Shown here: positions 55,992 through 64,000 of the stretch, piece after piece
Numbering within the stretch: the stretch's first letter is position 1
Layout: each line of letters opens with the position of its first letter
Source of the DNA: Spizellomyces punctatus DAOM BR117
Lineage: Eukaryota; Chytridiomycota; Chytridiomycetes; Spizellomycetales; Spizellomycetaceae
Assembly: GCF_000182565.1 (NCBI RefSeq)
Contig: NW_015971552.1
Span: 1 to 64,000, forward strand
Length of the DNA: 64,000 nucleotides
Reading direction: 5' to 3'
Notes under the pieces: generated by a model
The model's input: the letters and a program-made list of their open reading frames with translations, nothing else
Told to the model about the DNA's origin: nothing
Database searches by the model: none
Made by a program: the position numbers and the translations under genes

Positions 55992-56957
55992 GCGGATTGA
56001 CCTTTTTATACATCGCATCATAGTGTGATGGGGATGGGCTATATTTTGCATCTGTGTCTTGCTTGTAATGGAATACCAACAATAGAATCGTAGCTGTTTT
56101 TGTTCACAGTTTTTGCTATTGGTCGACATGTCCCCCATTCGTTTACGGTGTCAAGCTGTGGCAGACCTCATTTTTCGCAAAGGATATACAGAAAAAGATG
56201 ATGTTGCACCTAAAAACCTTCCAGCATCAAAGGTCAACTTTTACATGTTTGTCGATGGTCAAACTGCTTGCATGGTGCACAACGTGAAAGATGGCGGATG
56301 TACGTTTGCAACCACATAGCAAATGTTTAGATGATACGGGTGTGACATAAAGCCGTCGACGAAGACATGTGGCATTTGGCCACTACGCCGACAGATTGTT
56401 TCTCCATCATATCTGATGTCCATGAAAGCGTGCCTTTTTGCCAAAGTACTGCTGTCCGACAGCAAGTGAGACCTTTGAGTAGTTGGGTAGACTCGAGTTA
56501 GCCTCTACCCTCCGAACAGCTGTCTGGTTTGCTGTAACGAAGCCAAACTCTTTGCGCAAGTTGCAGGCGAGTAAGGTGGCAGGTATGCTTCCGAATCAAT
56601 CATTGCCTCTTCTCCAGTCCTTTTCGTTGGCTTCTTGGCCAGAGTTCAAAGCGCTTGTTCAAATGCCCATGCACTCAAAATGTTTGTTTTCCAGAAAGTC
56701 TACTAGTTAAAGCGTAAAAAGTTGTGGCACAAGGCGCCAATCGACGAGAACTCTTCGCGTCCGCTTTTTGCAGTTTTCTTGCGGGCGATTGGAGTAGATA
56801 TTGACCGATAGCCAAGGAAAAAAAACACAAGCAGAGCTGTAGGAAGTAGCAAAGACGTTGTGTTCGTGAGGGAGAACAAGAACGCAGACTTTACCTTCTT
56901 CACGGAAACGCCTTGTGGAGACTGATCTAGCTAGTTCCTGGAGATCGCAAGGCCGTC
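55992..56957. other. Intergenic region
   Basis: About 970 bp between the wall protein and AMP deaminase. Short open frames (56128-56319 plus, 56259-56465 minus, 56703-56903 minus) have no domain support and are not called. Confidence 0.4.
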
Positions 56958-59900
56958 ATGGCACGTTCTTCCAACTCTCCACTGCCGGGAACCTTGGGTC
57001 CTGAAGGCCCAGAAGGCCCCAATATGCGCCGTCAACCATCCTCTCTAGGCCCGAGCTGGAGTCGAAGTGTCAGTTTTCTAGATTCTGATGTCCTGCCGAG
57101 TCCAGTGCCCTCACGACGGGCCTTCAATCCCTTTTACAGTGGGTATCTTGACTGCTTTGTTCCATGATACTATTTATCCTAAGTTGGTTGCTCTCTTCAA
57201 CCATAGATTATCATGCAGACCGCGCAATGCAGGAGGTAGCACCACAAAGAGTAACGCTTTAATACCCACTGCTGACGTTCGATATATTTGTGCACAATTG
57301 TAGGAGGACACTAAATACTGGGCTCATCGTCTCACCAAGGCAGAAACAGAGCCGTTTGCAGGAAACTCCTTGTCTAGGGACTCATCACATGGATCAGACA
57401 TTCCCCATTCTCAAACAGCTCTCAACGAGCTTCACCGATTTCCATCCCTGAGCCTTGCCGAAAGAATGGCCGAATATGCGGGCGCACCGGTCACATCGGA
57501 GGTGGTGGCAAAGTACTCTAAAGCCGAGATTAAAGGTTTGCCAATGTTGGTCTACGTCAATTTCCAATCGTGCTTGACACTGAACTCTGCTTTTCGGTTT
57601 CAGACAAAGAACTTAGTGATGAACTCCAGATGATATTCGAGTCTCTCCAGAAATGTCTACAATTGAGGAAGAGATACATGATGGGCAGTTATCAGTGCGC
57701 TGGTGACAATCCAAAAGACGCAGAAGACTGGGAAATTTATCCACCCCCGCCGCCTCCGAGTTATCCTCCGCCGGATGAGGCAGACACGACCACCTTCGTT
57801 CCCGAAGCGCCACCACCTCAAGAGGAGTTTGATATTTCAAAGTGTCGGATACCGGAGGCTGACACAGTACGTTGAAAGTGCGGGCTGCTGAATACACCAG
57901 CTGACAACTGTCTTGCGTCTTTTTCACGTAGCGTCATTTCAAGCTACGCGATGACGGTGTTTTTCAGATTTACAGTAGTCAGGGGGGTGGGTAACAAGTG
58001 GAGTATTTAACTTTCGACCTCATACTGATATTGCGGGACCCGCAGATGCCGAAGGAAATTCGCATCCCTTGTGTGAGGTGCCATCCATTAAGGATTATTT
58101 CGTTGATATGGACTATATTCTCAACGTCATATCGGATGGTCCAACAAAAAGCTTTGCGTTCCGTAGGCTTCGCTACCTGGAGAGTAAATTTCATATGTAT
58201 GTACTCCTGAACGAGTACCAGGAAATTGCAGACTCCAAGGTATTCTCCTTGCTTCTGTTCTGTCTAAGGAGCTGGTTTGTAACTAATGTGCGCACGTCAG
58301 CGGGTACCACATCGGGATTTCTACAATGTGCGGAAGGTCGATACGCACGTACACCACTCCTCTAGCATGAATCAGAAGCACCTTCTCCGGTTCATCAAGT
58401 ACAAATTGAAGAAAAGTCCGAATGTAAGCAGACATATCTTTACGATCCATGAATTGCTAGTAATCTCCGAACCTCTCTTGCCAGGATGTCGTCATCTTTC
58501 GTGACAATCAGCACCTCACGCTCAAAGAAGTATTTCAAAGTCTGCATCTCACAGCGTACGACCTTAGTATTGACACTCTTGATATGCACGTAAGTGGCCT
58601 CGTGATATTGCAATGCTCCCTGTTATCTAATTTACTTTATTTCTGCCTTCAGGCGCATAAGGATTCGTTTCATCGCTTTGACAAATTCAACCTCAAGTAC
58701 AATCCTATTGGCGAATCTCGCCTCAGGGAAATTTTCATGAAAACGGATAACTACATTAATGGCCGATATCTCGCCGAATTGACGAAAGGTGCGTTCCTGT
58801 TTGACGCATATCGGACTGCTTTGTAAGTCAACGTATGACGATGTTCACATTTCAACAGAGGTGTTCTCCGATCTTGAGGCTAGCAAGTATCAGATGGCTG
58901 AATATCGTGTATCCATCTATGGGCGGTATGCATGGCGGACTTTACCAACCTACGAAGCAGTGCAAATAGACGTTCTCAAACGATCTCGTTTATAGGTCGA
59001 CTCAAGAATGGGACAAACTGGCAAAATGGGTTGTAGAAAACAAGCTATTCTCCAACAATGTACGATGGTTGGTGCAGGTTCCACGTCTGTATGATGTCTA
59101 CAAAAAGTCGAATTCCATCAAAAGTTTCGAAGACGTTGTGCGAAGTGAGTACGTGAATTTCCAGTTTGCGCGCTGTGCAGAAGTTGCTTAACTAGCATTA
59201 TTATGGGTTAGACGTATTTCAACCTCTGTTCGAGGTGACAAAGGACCCGAGTAGTCATCCAGAACTGCACATTTTTTTGCAACGCGTTGTGGGCTTTGAC
59301 AGTGTGGATGACGAGAGTAAGGCTGAGCGACGGACGTACAAGAAATATCCGTATCCAAAAAATTGGGACATTCCTTTGAATCCTCCGTATTCTTACTGGC
59401 TTTACTACATGTACGCGAACATGTCTACACTCAATTGGTGGCGAAAGGAGCGCGGATTCAGTAAGTCGTCAATTGGGCTGATCCCTTTTGAAGTGCTTCT
59501 CTGTAACTCTTTTCTCTGCCTTAGATACATTTGTGCTCAGACCGCATGCTGGTGAAGCCGGGGATACGGACCATTTGACATCGGCGTTTTTGACGTCCCA
59601 TAGCATCAGTCACGGCATCTTGCTCCGCAAAGTTCCTGCTGTACAATACCTGTATGTCTGCGCTGACTTCCCGTGGCGTTTTCGCCAGTGGACTGAAAGC
59701 CTATTTTGGTAGATACTACTTGGACCAAATAGGCATTGCAATGTCGCCGTTATCAAATAACGCCTTATTCCTGACGTACGAACGCAACCCTTTCCTGAAC
59801 TTCTTCCAACGTGGGCTGAATGTTTCGCTCTCGACGGATGATCCCTTGCAGTTCCATTTCACAAAGGAGCCCTTGACCGAAGAATATAGTGTTGCCGCTC

Positions 59901-60795
59901 AGGTTTGTCCATTCTTCACTACATTCGATCATCTCGATGGCTCTAACGCGTGAATATATGTCAGATTTGGAAACTATCTTCAACCGATATGTGTGAGATC
60001 GCTCGCAACAGTTGCTTGCAAAGTGGATGGGAAATGCAGATTAAGAAGCATTGGTTGGGTGAAAGATGTAACCTGCATGGTCCGGCGGGCAATGGTATGG
60101 CTATTAGACTAGAGATTGTGATCCATTTGCAAACCCCACTGATAATACTATCCCGGGCAGCTATTCACAAGACGAATGTGCCCAATATCCGTCTGGCCTA
60201 TCGGTACCAAACCCTCATGGAAGAGCGGTATATGGTCCTTGGATCAAAGTGGCGAGCTCAAGGCATTATTGAAGACTCTGCACCCAGCACCGAGATGCAG
60301 GATACAGCAATCGTCGCGGAAGACCAGCACAAGGTTGCAGTTAGCAGTCACCTTCTTCCTGGGGACTTTAGAGAACTGCAAGCCAGTGCTCTGCTCGCGG
60401 AACAAGAGGACATCATGGCTGCTGACGGTAGTTACATTGGAGGGATCGATGAAGACGACAAACCACCATCCCGCAATGACCCTTCCCCAGGCGGGCGCAG
60501 AAAGACAATTCCGTCAGTCGTGTCAAAAGCTGCACCTATTTCGATTGCCCCAGAACCTCTTCTCCGCATGAATTCTCCTACCTCGACGCCGAAAGAGTAC
60601 TTTAACAGCCCGACGATGACGGGAGGCGTTTTCAAGGATGATGTGAATGCGCCTTTTCTTGCGTTGGACGCTCCTGCGCTGCCCGTCATCCCGATAGGCG
60701 ACACTGGTTTGATTCCAGGAGCGCATCTCGTAGCGGAAAAGAAACAATTGAAGAAATCGCTCGACGCTTCTGACACTATCCAAGACAAGTTTTGA
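56958..60795 (+). CDS. AMD1: AMP deaminase
   Basis: A many-exon gene from ATG 56958 to TGA 60793-60795. The N-terminal region is poorly conserved and regulatory ([20 protein letters not shown]), with a Pro-rich [11 protein letters not shown] stretch. The catalytic part follows: [20 protein letters not shown] (first metal-binding His pair), [46 protein letters not shown]-like [30 protein letters not shown], and the family signature [19 protein letters not shown] with the catalytic Asp pair, then [23 protein letters not shown] deaminase converts AMP to IMP and ammonia in the purine nucleotide cycle, using Zn2+. The C-terminal extension after [16 protein letters not shown] (about 60,270-60,790) is a long Ser/Pro-rich tail not needed for catalysis. 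Introns lie roughly every 100-250 bp. Confidence 0.93.
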
Positions 60796-60981
60796 ACAAT
60801 ATATCTGTATTTTTTTGCACAAGTTTTTGAAGTTTGGATTATTTATATTATGAAACACGTGATTTAATACTTTGGTAATGATCCAGTGGCGGTGTCCCGT
60901 TTCCGTTTCCGTTTCCGATGCAGTTTGCCGTGCAGCTCATGACTTAACAATCAACGACGAAATTACTTTGTACAGCAAATC

Positions 60982-62912
60982 ATGATAGTGTGGCCTCTTC
61001 TTAATTTGAACTTTGCCTGTGAAAAGTGCCAGACTGGTCACCGCAATGGCAGCTGTGCGCACACTGACCGAAAGCTCTTGGAAATACGTTCGAAAGGACG
61101 ACCCACTTCTCAGTGCTCTCACTGTCGAGCACGACGAAAAGAAGGCGTGGGTCACTCGCATCATCGATGTATGTGTGGAGATGGGTCTACCATACTGAGA
61201 AAGAAGGTGCAAGGTCAGCACAACTCTGCTTTACATGCTACATGAGAAGTATATGCAGTATACTGATTCGAAACACAGTTCATTTTGATCCCAATGTCAT
61301 TCTTGTGTTCACTCCGGAGCGAAGTAATGTAGATGCTTTGCGAAAGCAGCTCGAAGACACACCAAAGAGCACGTTGCTGATAAGAAGAAAGGCAAAGGGT
61401 GGTAAAGGAACTGGCGGTGAGGGTTCAGAAGCGGACGCTCTTGAGATAAGTTATACCCATGTAGACGTCATTGAAGAGTCGGTGAATTTGGATTTGAAGA
61501 AGATGATGGGTATGTTAGCATTAATTGCCTTTCGGTGGATGAGGTTAACATGATTCAAATGTGTTTGACTTGCAGAGAATCCGTGTACCTGCCAATTTGG
61601 TGGTACTTGCATTTGTTCAGAACTTCCGCCATCAAAGTCATGCGGCAGCGTAAAAGCAAAGAAATTCACCGCATCAAACTCTGCACAGCGTCCTGGCCTG
61701 GCATCATCCGCCCTTCTTGCCAACATTGCTGCGTATCCACGACCTATCGAGATCGGTCCTCCCCCAACATCATCACCCTTTCCGTACGCAGCTGGAATTG
61801 CCATTCCAGCTCTTCCACCGATGATGGGACATCAGCCCATCCTTCCAATGCCTCATCCTGGACAATTGGGGCCACTAGTACCTCCTATAGGAGGTGCCTC
61901 AACAGCCGTCATGAACCAACGTGTACCCACCCTCCTACCCAGCGGACTTTCCATGCCAACAAATCCATCATTTGCTGGCGCAATGAAATCTAACCAGCAA
62001 TTTACGGATACAGGAGGACACGATCCTGAGCTTCTTTCCGCGTTATTCGCCCTGCAACAGGGCGGTGCTGTCGGTCAAGGAATGCCGCTACAACCGATAT
62101 CTGGAAACAGTATCAATTCTCCAATGCTGGAGACCCAAAGCTCATCCAGCTGTTGTACTGGGAGGCGCAATACTCAAGACATATGGGCTTCCGCTCCCAA
62201 AAGCTGTTGTGGCGGGATTTCAGAATCAAAACCTGTCAGAGGTGGATGCTGTGGCAGCGTGGCACCACCACCGCGGAATGCTACTCGCTGTGGATGTCAG
62301 GGTAATAGTGTCCCGTCAGGAGGATGCTGCGGTGGAGGGTCACCGATCCCAGTGCAAAACGGCTGCTGCGGCACTTCAAGTGGAAAATCGGCAAGCGGAT
62401 GTTGTGGAAGTAGGACAGCGGAGCCGGTGTCGAATGTAGGCACCTGTGGTGGGTCATCATTGGCTCCAAGCAGAGGCAGCTCTTGCTGTGGTACATCAAG
62501 CAGTTGTGGATGCTCGGGGGGTGGTTGTGGATGCTCAGGTGGAGGATGTGGGAGTACATCCGGGAGCCCTTACGAGTCGAGAAGCGATCTGGATGCCAAG
62601 GACCCAGCGGAACCACATTCACCAACTTGCGAATGTGGATGCCATCAAGACAGAAAGGACTGCGAAGACTGTGCCGCAGATCTATGCTCCGTCCACCTGA
62701 TGCGAATATTGAGCAACGGGAGCGTTGGGGGCGACATGCACGACGCTGCGTCCCAAAGTGCCGCTCCAGGAGCTCAACCGTCGTGTTGTGGGGGGAATGA
62801 TGCATTTGATATGTCTGAAATGCGAAATGCCTTGTGTGGTTGCGGGTGTGGTGGAGCAAAGTCTGGATCTGGGTTTGAAACCGAAGGGCAATTGTGTAGA
62901 TGTGGCACTTGA
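60982..62912 (+). CDS. Copper-fist transcription factor with cysteine-rich C-terminal tail
   Basis: Exons 60982-61213, 61279-61509 and 61576-62912 give 599 residues with consistent phase. Residues about 11-65 are a copper fist: FACEKCQTGHRNGSCAHTDR (zinc ligands C-x2-C, C-x-H), then KGRPTSQCSHCRARR with the minor-groove KGRP motif and HHRCMCG. After the second intron comes NPCTCQFGGTCICSEL (about 156-170), a CxC-x5-CxC cluster like the copper-sensing motifs of Mac1/Cuf1 proteins. The middle is Pro/Gly/Met-rich. The last 250 residues hold about 35 cysteines as repeated GGCCG, CGC and CECGCHQDRKDCEDC groups, resembling metallothionein. The predicted role is nuclear, Cu(I)-responsive regulation of copper uptake or detoxification genes. 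The N-terminus (MIVWPLLNLN) differs from the usual MVxINGxKY, so the first few residues are uncertain. Confidence 0.87.
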
Positions 62913-63578
62913 TAAATACTGTGACGAGTTGACGAGCATGATTTGATGAATTTGTAGAATATGATTTTTGCAAGCTGCTTTCCTAATATCAATGTACAAT
63001 GAACAAAAGCAAACGACACAAGAGAAATGTGTATCTCCTTTGGGTAATGTTGATAAACGACATTTTTCTGATTCGAGTTCACCAATGACCATAGAAAGAG
63101 ATTCAACAATGATATTGGCCGTCTTTTTGACTCGAAGGGACACTGATAAAGTAACAGCGCTACAAAAATCCCACTCGACCTTCGATAGAGCCTTTAAACA
63201 TATGCAAAAAAGTTTCCAACAAACTCATCCCCCATGCGTTGCGTCTCTTGGACATAAGTTCACCAACCATTATCCTTCTTTTTGACTACAGAGCGAGCCC
63301 GACCGGATAAAGAATAGATGGTTGCACGTAAACCTATCAAGTGCAAGAGCTGCAATGGAGGTTAATGGGTCAACGTCCTAATCTAAATCGAAGGGCAATT
63401 TCCGTTTTATACCAAAAGTCGTCGTGGCGCGGTTATACACGTGATAGAGTATTACGTAAGTACCATCGGGGGGTCAGCGACGATGGGGGAAATCCATTTT
63501 GTGTGCGGATGGAGCGAAAACTCATAACGAACAGCTGGTTCCGCACGCCGTCGACGGCCGTACGCTCAAAAGCCCGCA
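62913..63578. other. Intergenic region
   Basis: About 670 bp between the copper-fist gene and the tau-like gene. No gene seen; it should include the promoter of the latter. Confidence 0.4.
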
Positions 63579-63872
63579 ATGTCAACTTCTTCGACAGCTG
63601 CCAAAAAATCTCCCACTACCACCCCAGTAAAGAAAGCGTCCTCGTTCCAGTCGCTCAAAACCCCTTCCTCGTCCGACTTGAACGCTGATAAGAGTGCTGC
63701 GCTGGGGACGCCTTCCCCAAAAGGGTCCATGAGCAACCTAAAAGGCGTTTCGTCCAAAGTTGGGAGCTTGGAAAATATCAATCATACCCCCAAAGGCGGA
63801 CAAAAAAAGATATTCAACGAAAAGAAAACATATAATGTCACTAGCAAAATTGGGTCGCTTGAGGTAGATTGA
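63579..63872 (+). CDS. Tau/MAP2/MAP4-type microtubule-binding repeat protein
   Basis: A single exon of 97 residues from ATG 63579 to TGA 63870-63872. The first 56 residues are basic and rich in Ser, Thr, Pro and Lys (AAKKSPTTTPVKKASSFQSL, TPSPKGSMSNLKG), like the projection/Pro-rich part of tau proteins. Then comes SKVGSLENINHTPKGGQKKI followed by FNEKKTYNVT and a second start SKIGSLEVD. In animal tau the repeat reads SKxGSxxNxxHxPGGGxxxI with a period of about 31; here the period is 30, with HTPKGG replacing HxPGGG. There is thus one full and one truncated tubulin-binding repeat. It is predicted to bind and stabilise microtubules and is probably natively unfolded. Whether a further exon exists upstream cannot be excluded. 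Confidence 0.82.
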   Translation: MSTSSTAAKKSPTTTPVKKASSFQSLKTPSSSDLNADKSAALGTPSPKGSMSNLKGVSSKVGSLENINHTPKGGQKKIFNEKKTYNVTSKIGSLEVD

Positions 63873-64000
63873 CGTGAAAAAACAAGATTGGGAGACGGGT
63901 TCTTTGTCATGTCTCCCCCTTTTACAAGCTAAAATATGTTGCTACGGCTTAGAATATCAACCATGTCCCCGCTGGCGGCAACGTAAAGATTACTTCCACT
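63873..64000. other. Sequence to window end
   Basis: 128 bases after the tau-like stop codon, with no feature seen. Confidence 0.4.

Noticed and set aside
60898-60918. Three GTTTCC units
   Set aside because: Very short simple repeat, no array or function to support.

Overview
The window is the end of a eukaryotic chromosome, most probably from an early-diverging (chytrid-like) fungus. Base 1 lies in a telomere of mixed AACCCT/GACCCT hexamers. Genes are intron-rich, with GT..AG introns of about 50-110 bp and several micro-exons of 11-27 bp. The gene set fits a fungus (copper-fist regulator, type I metacaspase, GPI-type Ser/Ala-rich wall protein) that also keeps genes usually discussed in animals or plants (triple paladin-type phosphatase, SLC30A9-like and NCLX-like carriers, GT37-like fucosyltransferase, a tau-type tubulin-binding repeat). 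The assignment to a chytrid is inference.

Region 1 (1-8.1 kb) is gene-poor subtelomere: the telomere, a secreted streptogrisin-like serine protease, a tandem 243-bp duplication just upstream of a small P-loop sulfotransferase-like gene, and long stretches without convincing genes. Region 2 (8.1-18.7 kb) is a cluster of five predicted membrane glycan-modifying enzymes in alternating orientation: a large fusion of a nucleotide-sugar-transporter-like membrane domain with GT2 and GT4-like modules, a GT32, a GT31, an HtrL/YibB-type protein and a GT37-like fucosyltransferase. The four smaller ones are predicted type II membrane proteins of the Golgi sort. This cluster is the best candidate for an undescribed system in the window.

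Region 3 (19.2-51.8 kb) is ordinary housekeeping sequence, densely packed: Rho GTPase, triple-module paladin-like phosphatase, SLC30A9-like mitochondrial cation carrier, FIP1 (mRNA 3' processing), IBA57/CAF17 (mitochondrial Fe-S assembly), Rab18-like GTPase, a RING protein, CSE1 exportin, a short REV1-type BRCT protein, PEX14, a PRA1-family protein, an unrecognised small gene, an NCLX-like Ca2+/cation exchanger and a metacaspase.

Region 4 (52.8-64 kb) has a repeat-rich GPI-type wall protein containing a 225-bp assembly gap, an AMP deaminase, a copper-fist regulator with a metallothionein-like cysteine-rich tail, and a 97-residue protein with a tau/MAP2/MAP4-type microtubule-binding repeat. 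Exon-intron structures were worked out by eye from reading frames and splice signals. Where a boundary is uncertain the entry says so. Coordinates of spliced genes run from start codon to stop codon.
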